Assembly (NCBI GenBank): GCA_003217735.2
Contig: CP031585.1
Span: 2,777,501 to 2,841,500, forward strand
DNA length: 64,000 bases
DNA from: Marinibacterium anthonyi
GTDB lineage: Bacteria > Pseudomonadota > Alphaproteobacteria > Rhodobacterales > Rhodobacteraceae
Direction: 5' to 3'
Part shown: positions 45,437-54,696 of the stretch, in pieces
Position numbering within the stretch: position 1 is the first letter of the stretch
How the letters are laid out: the number at the start of each line of letters is the position of its first letter
Notes under the pieces: model-generated
Told to the model about the DNA's origin: nothing
Databases searched by the model: none
Seen by the model: the letters and a program-made list of their open reading frames with translations, nothing else
Translations under genes and position numbers: made by a program

Positions 45437-46390
45437 ATGAAAGATCTCGCCCATCCTCCCGCCAACCGCGACAAGTTCCGCGACCCGCAGGTCACGGCAA
45501 CAGGTGACCCGCGCGCGACGGTGCCCTTCAGCGATCCGCGCACGCTGTGGTTCAACACCGGGACCCTGTGCAACATTACCTGCGCGCATTGCTACATCGA
45601 CTCCAGCCCCACCAACGACGCGCTGGTCTACCTGACCGCAGACGAGGTGCGGGGCTATCTCGACCAGATCCGCGACCGCGGCTGGCCGGTGCGCGAAATC
45701 GGTTTCACCGGCGGCGAACCCTTCATGAACCCCCGGATGATCGACATGGCGCGCCTGTCCCTGGCCAGCGGCTTCGAGGTTCTGATCCTGACGAACGCCA
45801 TGGCCCCGATGATGCGTCCGGCCATGCGCGACGGCCTTTCGCAGATGCGCGCGACCTACGGTGACAGGCTGACCCTGCGCGTCTCGCTCGACCACCACGA
45901 TCGCGCCCATCACGACGCCGAACGCGGCGCGGGCAGCTACGACAAGACCATCGCCGGCATGCAATGGCTGCGCGACGCCGGCATCCGCATGTCGGTTGCC
46001 GGCCGCACGCTCTGGCACGACACCGAATCCGACACCCGCGCCGGCTTCGCCGCGCTCTACGCCCGCCACGGCTTTGCCATCGACGCGGACAATCCCCTGG
46101 AAACGGTGCTCTTCCCCGAAATGGACCTCGCCGCCGAGGTCCCCGAAATCACCACCGCCTGCTGGAGCATCCTGAACAAGTCCCCCCGCGACGTGATGTG
46201 CGCCTCGTCGCGCATGGTGGTCAAACGCAAGGGCGCCGCCCGGCCCAGTGTCCTGGCCTGCACCCTCCTGCCCTACGACCCGCAGTTCGAATTGGGCGAA
46301 ACGCTCGCCGAAGCCGAACGCGACGTCGCGCTGAACCATCCGCACTGCGCCAAGTTCTGTGTTCTGGGCGGCGCAAGCTGTTCCGGCTGA
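45437..46390 (+). CDS. radical SAM protein, unknown substrate
   Basis: 317 residues. C45-x3-C49-x2-C52 in GTLCNITCAHCYI is the iron-sulfur site, GFTGGEPFMNPRM the SAM-binding GGE motif. A C-terminal Cys cluster (CTLLPYDPQFEL, then HCAKFCVLGGASC at the end) may hold a second cluster or be structural. I chose ATG 45437 (MKDLAHPPANRDKFRDP) over ATG 45353, since the residues between look non-coding. Function not deducible; no maturation partner or peptide substrate is seen nearby. Confidence 0.85.
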   Translation: MKDLAHPPANRDKFRDPQVTATGDPRATVPFSDPRTLWFNTGTLCNITCAHCYIDSSPTNDALVYLTADEVRGYLDQIRDRGWPVREIGFTGGEPFMNPRMIDMARLSLASGFEVLILTNAMAPMMRPAMRDGLSQMRATYGDRLTLRVSLDHHDRAHHDAERGAGSYDKTIAGMQWLRDAGIRMSVAGRTLWHDTESDTRAGFAALYARHGFAIDADNPLETVLFPEMDLAAEVPEITTACWSILNKSPRDVMCASSRMVVKRKGAARPSVLACTLLPYDPQFELGETLAEAERDVALNHPHCAKFCVLGGASCSG

Positions 46391-46412
46391 CGGCGCTGCC
46401 GGTCAGGTCGGG

Positions 46413-46576
46413 CCGGGGTATTTGGAAAGAGAAAGAAGCAGCAGGTCGCGCTTCTGTTCATCGGTACAAAACGGCCAAACCGCGCCGCGGGTTATGTACA
46501 AAACGGACGATATCTTCTTCTTGGCCCAAATACCTCCGGGGGAGTCCGCCAGCGGCGGACGGGGGCAGCGCCCCCT
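46413..46576. repeat. dispersed intergenic repeat, copies 4 and 5, facing outward
   Basis: 46413-46442 is an inverted copy (GGGTATTTGGAAAGAGAAAG) and 46513-46576 a direct copy almost identical to that at 14222. Between them are two GTACAAAACGG direct repeats (from 46464 and about 46496). It lies between convergent radical SAM and usg genes and ends exactly at the usg stop. Confidence 0.75.
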
Positions 46577-46839
46577 TAATGATAGGTAAATTCCCCCACC
46601 ACGTTCCGCCATTCCCCCGACTTCAGCATCTTGCGATGGGAAAAGCGCACCGAATGCAGCGGCCCGTCGATCTCGCGCTGCCAGAACTCGATGAATTCGA
46701 ACAGCCGCGGATGATCCGGTGCGATGTCGTAGTCCTGCCAGACGAAGGTATTGATAACATGCACATAATCCGGCATCCGGTAAAAGATTTCCGCCGTGGT
46801 CAGCCCATATCCCTTCAGCATCATTTCCGTCTCGGTCAT
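46576..46839 (-). CDS. usg: Usg family protein
   Basis: 87 residues, full length for the small alphaproteobacterial Usg family: MLKGYGLTTAEIFYRMPDY, NTFVWQDYDIAPDHPRLFEF and FWQREIDGPLHSVR are its conserved blocks. Function is unknown; the name comes from its place next to trpF elsewhere, which is not the case here. ATG 46839 is preferred; ATG 46821 is the alternative. Divergent from gyrA. Confidence 0.88.
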   Translation of the reverse strand: MTETEMMLKGYGLTTAEIFYRMPDYVHVINTFVWQDYDIAPDHPRLFEFIEFWQREIDGPLHSVRFSHRKMLKSGEWRNVVGEFTYH

Positions 46840-46964
46840 CTTGTCATGCAACCTCGTTGATGGTACCTGCCCGACGAGTTTTCCCAAGAGAAATGAACTT
46901 TTCAATAAAAACAGTGTGTTAGAAGCCATCCAAAGTGGCTGCCAAAGGCACTGTCCCGCAGCCA

Positions 46965-46994
46965 TTGCACCTTATGTGCCGGACCTGCTAGAGT
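46965..46994 (+). promoter_or_regulatory. candidate gyrA promoter
   Basis: TTGCAC (46965-46970), 18-bp spacer, TAGAGT (46989-46994), in the A/T-richer 199-bp region before gyrA. Would place the transcript start about 37 nt before the GTG. Confidence 0.4.
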
Positions 46995-47038
46995 GCAGCC
47001 ACAAGATATAGACCCTGCAAAAAGAACGGGCATAAAAC

Positions 47039-49765
47039 GTGAGCGATACCCCCGAACCGCCTGAAAACGAAGAGGAAAAGCCGGCTCGCCCGCCTTATGA
47101 CGGGCCCACGGTCTCGATCGAGACCGAGATGAAGACGGCCTATCTCGACTATGCGATGTCGGTCATTGTCAGCCGCGCGATCCCTGATCTGCGCGACGGG
47201 CTGAAGCCCGTCCATCGGCGTATTCTTTATGCAATGGACGAAGTCGGGAACTCTCACGACAAGCCCTACCGCAAGTCCTCGCGCCCCGTCGCCGACACCA
47301 TGGGCAAGTACCACCCGCACGGGGATTCGGCGATCTACGACGCGCTGGTGCGCATGGCGCAGGATTTTTCCATGTCCCTGCCGCTGCTTGACGGCCAGGG
47401 CAACTTTGGCTCGATGGACGGCGATCCGCCCGCCGCCTTCCGGTATACCGAGGTTCGACTGGCCAAGACGGCGCGCGGCCTGCTGGACGATATCGACAAG
47501 GATACCGTTGATTTCCAAGACAATTACGACGGCAAGGACCGCGAGCCCACGGTCCTACCGGCGCGCTACCCGAACATGCTGGTCAACGGCGCCGAAGGCA
47601 TCGCCGTCGGCATGGCCACGCGCATCCCGCCCCACAACCTGGGCGAAGTGATCGACGCGACGCTGGCACTGATCGTGGATCCGGACCTCAGCTCGGAACA
47701 GCTGATCGAATATATCCCCGCCCCGGATTTCCCGACCGGTGCGCAGATCCTGGGCCGCTCCGGTGCGCGCAAGGCCTATATCGAAGGCCGCGGCAGCGTG
47801 ATCATCCGCGCCAAGACCCACGTCGAAGAGATCCGCAAGGACCGCTTTGCCATCATCATCGACGAGATCTGTTACCAGGTGAACAAGGCCTCGATGATCG
47901 AGAAGATCGCCGAAGCCGTGCGCGACAAGCGCATCGACGGCATCGCCCACGTGCAGGATGAATCCGACCGCTCTGGCGTGCGCGTGGTGATCGAACTGAA
48001 ACGCGACGCCACACCGGATGTGGTGCTGAACCAGCTCTGGCGGTTCACGCCGATGCAAATGTCTTTTGGTTGCAATATGTTGGCGCTCAACGGCGGGCGG
48101 CCGGAACAGCTGACCCTGCGCGGCTTCCTGACCGCCTTCCTCGACTTCCGCGAGGACGTGATCGCGCGGCGCACCGCCTACCTGCTGCGCAAGGCGCGCG
48201 AACGCAGCCATATCCTGTGCGGCCTGGCCGTCGCCGTCAGCAACGTTGACGAGGTCGTCGCGACCATCCGCGCTTCGGCCGATGCGGCGGAAGCGCGTGA
48301 AAAGCTGATGACCCGCCGCTGGCCCGCCGCCGAGATCGCCGGATACATCCGCCTGATCGACGATCCGACCCATCCGATCAACGAGGACGGCACCTACAAC
48401 CTGTCCGAAACCCAGGCGCGCGCCATCCTGGAACTGCGCCTGCAGCGCCTGACCCAACTGGGCGTGCGCGAGGTGACGGACGAGCTGGAGGAACTGGCCG
48501 CCAAGATCAAGGATTACCTCGACATCCTTGGCTCGCGCGAACGGATCATGGAGATCATCTCGACCGAACTGACCGAGATGAAAGACCAATTCGCCGTGCC
48601 CCGCCGGACCGAGATCCTCGACTGGTCGGGCGACATGGAGGACGAGGACCTCATCGAGCGCGAGGACATGGTCGTCACGGTCACCGCCGGCGGCTATATC
48701 AAACGCACGCCGCTTGCCGATTTCCGCGCGCAAAAGCGCGGCGGCAAGGGTGTTTCGGGTGGCGGGCTCAAGGACGAAGACGTGGTCACCACGCTGTTCG
48801 TCGCCAACACCCACACGCCGCTGCTGTTCTTCACCACCGACGGCATGGTCTACAAGCTGAAGACCTGGCGCCTGCCGGCCGGCGGACGGACGTCGCGGGG
48901 CAAGGCCATCGTCAACATCCTGCCGATCCCGCAGGGCGTGTCGATCGCGGCGATCATGCCGGTCGACCGGGACGAGGCAGACTGGGCCGATCTGCAGATC
49001 GTCTTTGCGACTTCTGGCGGCGATGTGCGGCGCAACGCCTTGTCGGACTTCACGAACGTGATGCGCAACGGCAAGATCGCCATGAAGCTGCCCGAGGGCG
49101 TCGAACTGGTGAATGCCCGCATCGCGTCCGAGGACGAGGACGTCATGCTGGTCACGGATTCGGGCCGCGCGATCCGCTTCCGGACAACGGATGTTCGGAT
49201 CTTCAAGGGCCGCGATTCCACCGGCGTACGCGGCATCCGCCTGCTGAACGGCGACCGCGTGGTTTCCATGGCCGTGATCCGCCATTTCGAGGCGACACCG
49301 GATCAGCGGGCCACCTACCTCAAGATGCGCCGGCTGATGGCAGGCGTGGTCGAGGATGGCGAAGCGGACGAGGATGGCGGCAACGCCGACAGCCTGCTGC
49401 CGCAGGAACGCTATGCCGAGATGTCCGCAGCCGAGAACCTGATCCTGACGATCACGTCGCAGGGGTCGGGCAAGCTCAGCTCCAGCTTCGATTATCCGCT
49501 GCGCGGCCGGGGCGGCATGGGGGTCCAGGCGATGGACAAGGCCATGCGTGGCGGGCCGCTGGTGGCCTGTTTCCCGGTGGAAATGGACGACCAGATCATG
49601 CTGGCCACCTCGCGCGGCCAGTCGATCCGGGTGCCGGTCGACGGGATCTCGTTCCGCTCGCGCAGCGCGGGCGGCGTGAAGGTGTTCAATACCGGCGAGG
49701 GCGAGGAAGTCGTCAGCGTGGCCTGGATCGCCGACCAGGGCGAGGAGGAGGACGGCGAGGATTAA
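47039..49765 (+). CDS. gyrA: DNA gyrase subunit A
   Basis: 908 residues. The catalytic Tyr is Y136 in FRYTEVRL. The quinolone region GDSAIYD keeps the sensitive residues (S97 and D101, equivalent to E. coli S83 and D87). C-terminal beta-pinwheel repeats are present, including [10 protein letters not shown], the GyrA box. It ends in an acidic tail (GEEEDGED). GTG start with a weak ribosome site. Supercoils DNA with GyrB, not in the window. Confidence 0.97.
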   Translation: MSDTPEPPENEEEKPARPPYDGPTVSIETEMKTAYLDYAMSVIVSRAIPDLRDGLKPVHRRILYAMDEVGNSHDKPYRKSSRPVADTMGKYHPHGDSAIYDALVRMAQDFSMSLPLLDGQGNFGSMDGDPPAAFRYTEVRLAKTARGLLDDIDKDTVDFQDNYDGKDREPTVLPARYPNMLVNGAEGIAVGMATRIPPHNLGEVIDATLALIVDPDLSSEQLIEYIPAPDFPTGAQILGRSGARKAYIEGRGSVIIRAKTHVEEIRKDRFAIIIDEICYQVNKASMIEKIAEAVRDKRIDGIAHVQDESDRSGVRVVIELKRDATPDVVLNQLWRFTPMQMSFGCNMLALNGGRPEQLTLRGFLTAFLDFREDVIARRTAYLLRKARERSHILCGLAVAVSNVDEVVATIRASADAAEAREKLMTRRWPAAEIAGYIRLIDDPTHPINEDGTYNLSETQARAILELRLQRLTQLGVREVTDELEELAAKIKDYLDILGSRERIMEIISTELTEMKDQFAVPRRTEILDWSGDMEDEDLIEREDMVVTVTAGGYIKRTPLADFRAQKRGGKGVSGGGLKDEDVVTTLFVANTHTPLLFFTTDGMVYKLKTWRLPAGGRTSRGKAIVNILPIPQGVSIAAIMPVDRDEADWADLQIVFATSGGDVRRNALSDFTNVMRNGKIAMKLPEGVELVNARIASEDEDVMLVTDSGRAIRFRTTDVRIFKGRDSTGVRGIRLLNGDRVVSMAVIRHFEATPDQRATYLKMRRLMAGVVEDGEADEDGGNADSLLPQERYAEMSAAENLILTITSQGSGKLSSSFDYPLRGRGGMGVQAMDKAMRGGPLVACFPVEMDDQIMLATSRGQSIRVPVDGISFRSRSAGGVKVFNTGEGEEVVSVAWIADQGEEEDGED

Positions 49766-49788
49766 TCCTCGCTAAACCTCTCGCCCGT

Positions 49789-49821
49789 ATCGTGCGGCCC
49801 GGAACCGGAGGGCCGCACGAT
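49789..49821 (+). promoter_or_regulatory. hairpin that covers the start codon after gyrA
   Basis: Perfect 12-bp stem, ATCGTGCGGCCC with its complement at 49810-49821, around GGAACCGGA. The AU of the next gene's AUG lies in the 3' arm, and its Shine-Dalgarno (GGAGGG) spans loop and stem. It lies 24 nt after the gyrA stop and could also act as 3' stabiliser. Confidence 0.6.
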
Positions 49822-50170
49822 GAACCTTTACACCTGCATGATCGACCTGAAGAACGAGGCCAAGGCGCTTAACTTCGCCATGGCGCTCGAGGCCTGGATG
49901 ACCCATCTGCAGGACAAGGGCGTGATCGCCGGATGGCAGCTGTATCGGCGCAAGCTGAACCTGGCGTCATCGGTGCATCGGGATTTCCTGCTGGAAATCG
50001 CGGTCAACGACCTGACGCAACTCGACCAGGCGTTCCGCACGCTGGCCTCACATGACGATGAGGTCGAGACACTGTATCGAACGATCCACGAGCAGATCCA
50101 GGTTGCGGAATTCGGGCTCTACCGCCCCTTCCCGGACCCCGAGCGTGCGGAGCGCATGGCCCTGATCTGA
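49820..50170 (+). CDS. conserved small protein, possibly DUF6614 family
   Basis: 116 residues, MNLYTCMIDLKNEAKALNFA start, ferredoxin-like alternation of beta strands and helices (WQLYRRKLNL, DFLLEIAVNDL). It resembles a family of Rhodobacteraceae proteins of about 115 residues without known role; I am unsure of the family number. It has a proper GGAGG before the ATG and ends before a repeat block. Probably cotranscribed with gyrA. Confidence 0.7.
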   Translation: MNLYTCMIDLKNEAKALNFAMALEAWMTHLQDKGVIAGWQLYRRKLNLASSVHRDFLLEIAVNDLTQLDQAFRTLASHDDEVETLYRTIHEQIQVAEFGLYRPFPDPERAERMALI

Positions 50171-50194
50171 CAGCGGTCAGGGGCCCGGTGTCCT

Positions 50195-50279
50195 GGCTTC
50201 TTCTTGGTGAAAATACCTCTATCCGACCGGTCCGCATGCGGCTCGGCCGGGACAGGGGTATTTCAAAAGAGAAAGAAGC
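50195..50279. repeat. dispersed intergenic repeat, copy 6 as inward-facing pair
   Basis: A direct core variant (CTTGGTGAAAATACCTC, about 50203-50219) and an inverted one (GGGGTATTTCAAAAGAG, about 50256-50272) flank a GC-rich centre with ACCGGTCCGCATGCGG. The whole can fold into one imperfect long hairpin. It lies between convergent genes. Confidence 0.75.
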
Positions 50280-50345
50280 AGAAGGCGGCGCGACATCCAT
50301 TCCGCACCACCTGCGCAGGGCGGGGTTCACCCCGCCGCTTGCCGA

Positions 50346-51815
50346 TCAAAGTTCGTAGAGCGCCCCGAACTTGGCTTCGAGATAGGCCAGAAGCGGCTCT
50401 TCCGTCGGGGCCGCGCCGCTGGCCTTTTCGATCACCTCGCGGGGGGTATAAAGCCCGCCGTGCCGCTGCAGGTTCTCCTTAAGCCACCCTGTCGCGCCCG
50501 AGGTATCGCCCGCCGCCAGTTGCCCGTCCAGGTCGGGGAGCGACTTGCGCATCGCCGCGTGCAGGCAGCCGGCATAGACATTGCCCAGGGCATAGGTCGG
50601 GAAATAGCCGAACAGACCCACCGACCAGTGCACATCCTGCAGCATCCCGTTGGACGGACGATCCACCGCATAGCCGAAATCGGACAGGAATCGATCGTTC
50701 CAGGCGGCCTCAAGATCCTCGACCGCAAGGTCGCCGGACACCAGCGCCCGCTCCAGATCGAAGCGCAGCATGATGTGCAGGTTGTACTGCACTTCGTCCG
50801 CCTCGGTCCGGATATAGCCGTTCTGCACCCGGTTGGCGGCCGCGTAGAAGGCGTCGGGTCCGTCGATCCCCAGTTCGCCGAAGGCGGATGTCGCCGCGCC
50901 GTACATCCATCCGGCAAAGGCACGCGACCGGCCGATCTGGTTCTCGTAGATCCGGCTCTGGCTTTCGTGCACGCCCATGGACACACCCTGCCCCAGCGGC
51001 GTCATCGCGTAGGCCGGATCGATCGCCAGCTCGTAGGATGCGTGACCGACCTCGTGGATCGTCGAGTAGAAGCAGTTGAACGGATCGTCCGGGTTGGTCC
51101 GCGTGGTGATCCGCACGTCCGACCCGCTGCCCGAGCTGAAGGGATGCACCGCCCTGTCGATCCGCCCGCGCGAGAAATCGTAGCCGAAGGCACGCGCCAG
51201 CTGGTCCGACACCGCCATCTGCACCGCCGGATCGAACGTGCCCGTCAGGCCCGCAGGCATCGGTTTTTCAAGGATCGCCGCCCGCAGATCCACCAGCCGG
51301 GGCCGCATCGCGTCAAAGACCGCGCCGATCTCGCCGCCCGTGGTGCCCGGTTCGTAATCCTGCACCAGCGCGTCGTAAGGGTTGCCCCCGTCCGACAGCG
51401 CCGCCGCCTCTTCGCGGCGCAGGCGCACCACTTCGCCCAGCGTCGGCAGGAAACCGGCCACGTCCTCGTTCGACCGTGCCTCGGCCCAGATTCCCTGCGC
51501 CACCGAGGTCAGCCGCGCCAACGCCTTGGCCAGGTCCGCCGGCACCTTGGTGGCCCTGTCGTAGCCGCGCCGGATCTCGCGCACCTGGGCTTGACCCACG
51601 GCATCCACGGGGTCCGCCGCCGCCAGCCAGTCACCGACCCGCGGGTCGCAGCGGCGGGCGTGCAGGACCGACTCGATGGCGGCCATTTCCTCGCCCCGCT
51701 GTTCGGCGGCGCCGCGCGGCATCACCGTTTCCTGGTCCCAGCTCAGCCGCATGGCGATCAGTTTCAGCGCTTCGGTCTCGCGCGCAAAGGCCATCAGGTC
51801 GTCATAGGCGGTCAT
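50346..51815 (-). CDS. carboxypeptidase M32
   Basis: 489 residues of the Taq carboxypeptidase family. H254-E-V-G-H258 is the zinc/catalytic motif, HES at 283-285 adds the third ligand, with HPFSSG before. Cytoplasmic, removes C-terminal residues from peptides. Start overlaps the ctaA stop by ATGA. Confidence 0.95.
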   Translation of the reverse strand: MTAYDDLMAFARETEALKLIAMRLSWDQETVMPRGAAEQRGEEMAAIESVLHARRCDPRVGDWLAAADPVDAVGQAQVREIRRGYDRATKVPADLAKALARLTSVAQGIWAEARSNEDVAGFLPTLGEVVRLRREEAAALSDGGNPYDALVQDYEPGTTGGEIGAVFDAMRPRLVDLRAAILEKPMPAGLTGTFDPAVQMAVSDQLARAFGYDFSRGRIDRAVHPFSSGSGSDVRITTRTNPDDPFNCFYSTIHEVGHASYELAIDPAYAMTPLGQGVSMGVHESQSRIYENQIGRSRAFAGWMYGAATSAFGELGIDGPDAFYAAANRVQNGYIRTEADEVQYNLHIMLRFDLERALVSGDLAVEDLEAAWNDRFLSDFGYAVDRPSNGMLQDVHWSVGLFGYFPTYALGNVYAGCLHAAMRKSLPDLDGQLAAGDTSGATGWLKENLQRHGGLYTPREVIEKASGAAPTEEPLLAYLEAKFGALYEL

Positions 51816-52966
51816 GCGCGGCCCTCCTTCAGGGATGTGGCGATGGGGTACAGCGACAGGAACCGGGCGCGCAGGATCGCGGTGAACAGCGCCACGGCCC
51901 CCAATTGGTGCACGATGGCGATATGGGCCGGCGCGCCGTAAAGAACGGTCATGATGCCCAGGACCACCTGCAGGGCCAGCACGGCCGCCATCACGTTGAA
52001 CGCGCCGCGGGTGCGCGGATGGGCGCTGCGCCGGCCGCGCAGCCAGACGACGACGCCGAAAGCCGCGACAAGGTAGCCGACGATGCGGTGGATGAACTGC
52101 ACCAGGCCCGGGCTTTCGAAGAAGTTGCGCCAGAACGGATCGGCGAAGAAGGCATTGGGCGGGAAGATCTGTCCGCCCATCAGCGGCCAGTCGGTATAGG
52201 ACCGGCCCGCGTCGATGCCGGCCACCAGCGCGCCGATCAGGATCTGCAGGAACGCCAGGTGCAGAAGCCCCGTGGACATGCCGTACAGCTTGCGTTCGCC
52301 GGCCCTGTGGGCCTGCATCAGGTCACGTTCGGTGCGGCCCAGTTTCATCACGAACCAGGCGATGGTGCCCAGGATGACGAAGGCCAGCCCCAGGTGCAGC
52401 GCCAGGCGGTAGCTGGCGACGTCAGTCATGCCTTCGCCCTGGGTCACGCCCGAAGACACCATCCACCAGCCCAGACCGCCCTGCAGCCCGCCAAGCGCGC
52501 CGGGGATGACCAGCCGGCCTTTCCAGCCGGTGGGGATCTTGCCCAGCACCAGGAACCCCAGGTAGCCCAGGGCCCAGACCAGCCCGATGGCGCGGCCCAA
52601 CTGGCGGTGGGACCATTCCCACCAGAAGATCTGTTTGAAATCGGGCAGTTCCATCCACTGGTTCTGGATCCGGAATTCGTCGATCTGCTGGTAGCGGTCG
52701 AATTCGGCCTGCCAGTCGGCGTCGTTCATCGGCGGCAGCGCGCCGGAAATCGGCGCCCATTCCGTGATCGACAGGCCGCTGTCCGTCAGCCGGGTCAACC
52801 CGCCGACACAGATCATCGCCACGACCATGACGAACAGCAGCATCAGCCAGACACGTATGGCGCCGCGCGCGCCGCCCCGGCCGCGGTCGATGCCGCCCGG
52901 GGCGCTGGCCGGCTTGCTCGGACCCTCGGCTCCGACGTCCTCGAAGATGCTGCGTTGTCCGGTCAT
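51812..52966 (-). CDS. ctaA: heme A synthase
   Basis: 384 residues, COX15-type. Eight membrane spans; heme-ligand His are in WEWSHRQLGRAIG, ALHLGLAF, FIHRIVGY and IVHQLGAVAL. Converts heme O to heme A for cytochrome oxidase. The ATG 52966 lacks a good ribosome site and is reached from a block of 13-bp tandem repeats that carry mini-ORFs. Confidence 0.95.
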   Translation of the reverse strand: MTGQRSIFEDVGAEGPSKPASAPGGIDRGRGGARGAIRVWLMLLFVMVVAMICVGGLTRLTDSGLSITEWAPISGALPPMNDADWQAEFDRYQQIDEFRIQNQWMELPDFKQIFWWEWSHRQLGRAIGLVWALGYLGFLVLGKIPTGWKGRLVIPGALGGLQGGLGWWMVSSGVTQGEGMTDVASYRLALHLGLAFVILGTIAWFVMKLGRTERDLMQAHRAGERKLYGMSTGLLHLAFLQILIGALVAGIDAGRSYTDWPLMGGQIFPPNAFFADPFWRNFFESPGLVQFIHRIVGYLVAAFGVVVWLRGRRSAHPRTRGAFNVMAAVLALQVVLGIMTVLYGAPAHIAIVHQLGAVALFTAILRARFLSLYPIATSLKEGRA

Positions 52967-52976
52967 GTCACAACCC

Positions 52977-53067
52977 TTCTTTCATGGCCTTCTTTCATGG
53001 CCTTCTTTCATGGCCCATTTTCACGGCCTGCTGTCATGGCCCGCGTTCCTGGCCTGCATTCCTGGCG
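52977..53067 (-). repeat. 13-bp tandem repeat (seven units) leading into ctaA
   Basis: Units on the + strand: TTCTTTCATGGCC three times, then four diverged units (CATTTTCACGGCC, TGCTGTCATGGCC, CGCGTTCCTGGCC, TGCATTCCTGGCG). On the - strand ATGs at 53011, 52998 and 52985 open mini-ORFs. The one from 52998 (MKEGHERRVVT) stops on the ctaA ATG as ATGA, and the one from 53011 stops on the ATG at 52985. Confidence 0.85.
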
Positions 53068-53116
53068 GCGACCCTAGGGTGCCTGCGCGAGGACGTCCAG
53101 CCGACGCCGGACGACC

Positions 53117-53863
53117 CTAGTCGCCGCGTTCCTTCCAGCGGACCATCTGCCGCATGATCCCGTGCAGCATCTGCACGTCCGACCGCGTCAGGCGCATCCG
53201 GCTCCACAGGTTGCGCAGCACGATCTTCATGCCCTCGGCCTTCTCGGGCGGGAAATAGAACCCCGCCTGGTCCAGCCGGTCCTCGTAATGTTCGGCGAGC
53301 TTGTCGATCTCGATCGCGGTGGCCCAGTCGGCGCCGGCCATCTCGATGCGCTCGTGGTCGATCTCGGACGAGGCGCGGCGCCATTCATAGGCCGTCAGAA
53401 GCACGCATTGCGCCAGGTTGAGCGACGCGAAGTCCGGGTTCACCGGGACCGAGATGATCGCATTGGCCCGCGCGATGTCGTCGTTTTCCAGCCCGGCGCG
53501 TTCGGGGCCGAACAGAACGGCGACCCGTTCTCCGGCGGCGATCTTCTCGGCCGCCATGGACATGGCGCGTTCCGGGCTGACCACCGGCTTGGTCAATCCG
53601 CGCGACCGGGCGGTGGTGGCGAAGACATAGGCGCAATCGCCCACCGCGTCGGCCGTGGTGTCATAGACCCGCGCATCGTCCAGCAGGCGTCCCGCGCCGC
53701 TGGACATGGCGATGGCGGCCGGGTTGGGCCAGCCGTCGCGGGGCGCGACAAGGCGCATCCGGTCCAGGCCAAAGTTCCACATGGCGCGCGACGCCGCCCC
53801 GATGTTCTCGCCCATCTGGGGGCGGACAAGGACGAAGGCTGGCTGTGGCATCTCTGAGGGCAT
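53117..53863 (-). CDS. trmJ: tRNA/rRNA methyltransferase, TrmJ-like SPOUT family
   Basis: 248 residues. VLVRPQMGENIGAASRAMWNFG, LFGPERAGLEN and SLNLAQCVLLTAYEWRR are the three SPOUT knot motifs of TrmH/TrmJ; about 80 C-terminal residues match the TrmJ extension. Likely methylates the 2'-O of tRNA position 32. ATG 53863 or 53851 possible. Confidence 0.9.
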   Translation of the reverse strand: MPSEMPQPAFVLVRPQMGENIGAASRAMWNFGLDRMRLVAPRDGWPNPAAIAMSSGAGRLLDDARVYDTTADAVGDCAYVFATTARSRGLTKPVVSPERAMSMAAEKIAAGERVAVLFGPERAGLENDDIARANAIISVPVNPDFASLNLAQCVLLTAYEWRRASSEIDHERIEMAGADWATAIEIDKLAEHYEDRLDQAGFYFPPEKAEGMKIVLRNLWSRMRLTRSDVQMLHGIMRQMVRWKERGD

Positions 53864-54004
53864 GGGGCTCGCGCGTGTTTGGGAAGGTCGCGCGTGCTCT
53901 AGAGGCCGGGCGCGCCAAGGGCAAGGGTCCCGACACAGGTTGCATTTGCTTCCGCTGCACAATCCGTTAAACGGCGGGTCACCTCATTGCGATAACAAGA
54001 CCCC

Positions 54005-54622
54005 ATGACCGAGCAGCCGCAGACATACCTCATCACGCCGCCCACCTTCGATCCCGATGCCTTTGCGCCGGAACTTGCGAGGGTGATGGACGCCGTCCCC
54101 GTGGCCTGCGTCCGCCTGGCCATGGCCTCGCGCGATGAAGACGAGATCGCGCGCGCCGCCGATACGCTGCGCCTGGTCTGCCATGATCGCGACGTCAGCA
54201 TCGTGGCCGCCGATCACCTTCTGCTGGCCCAGCGGCTGGGGCTGGACGGGGTGCACCTGACGTCCGCCGCGCGCGGCGTGCGCGACGCGCGCAAGGCGAT
54301 GGGGATCGAAGGCATCGTCGGCTGCTTCTGCGGCACCTCGCGCCACGACGGCATTTCCGCCGGCGAAGCCGGCGCCGATTACGTCAGCTTCGGCCCGGTG
54401 GGCGGATCGCTGGGCGACGGAACGCTGGCCGACCGCGACGTCTTTGAATGGTGGTCGCAGATGATCGAACTGCCCGTCGTCGCCGAAGGCGGGCTGAGCG
54501 CGAGCGAAGTCCGCGACCTGGCGCCCTTCACCGATTTCTTCGGCTTCGGAGAGGAGATCTGGTCGACCGAGGATCCGCTGGCCACCCTGCGCACCCTGCG
54601 CGCGGCCATGGCCGACGGCTGA
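54005..54622 (+). CDS. ThiE/TenI-like thiamine phosphate synthase family protein
   Basis: 205 residues, TIM barrel. DGVHL, DYVSFGPV and VVAEGGLS match ThiE/TenI, but the LRxK and T-x-TK motifs that bind the pyrimidine diphosphate are absent, and GPV is followed by GGSLGDG. This looks like a divergent paralogue whose catalysis is doubtful. No thi genes are nearby. Confidence 0.7.
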   Translation: MTEQPQTYLITPPTFDPDAFAPELARVMDAVPVACVRLAMASRDEDEIARAADTLRLVCHDRDVSIVAADHLLLAQRLGLDGVHLTSAARGVRDARKAMGIEGIVGCFCGTSRHDGISAGEAGADYVSFGPVGGSLGDGTLADRDVFEWWSQMIELPVVAEGGLSASEVRDLAPFTDFFGFGEEIWSTEDPLATLRTLRAAMADG

Positions 54623-54638
54623 GCGGCCAATAAGCAGC

Positions 54639-54678
54639 GGCCAGTTGGTTGGGGCCAGTTGGTTGGGGCCAGTTGGCC
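54639..54678. repeat. 14-bp tandem repeat
   Basis: GGCCAGTTGGTTGG twice, then GGCCAGTTGGCC, between convergent thiE-like and hupE-like genes. Each unit can form a small dyad GGCCA/TTGGCC. May contribute to termination. Confidence 0.7.
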
Positions 54679-54696
54679 GCGACCTGCCGACAGCGG

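Noticed and set aside
47330-47350. Quinolone resistance change in gyrA
   Set aside because: GDSAIYD keeps Ser and Asp at both key places.
52977-53067. CRISPR-like array
   Set aside because: Thirteen-bp units follow each other without spacers, so it is a simple tandem repeat.
50460-53077. Long + strand frames opposite carboxypeptidase M32 and ctaA
   Set aside because: Composition typical of shadow frames; the - strand genes carry complete family motifs.
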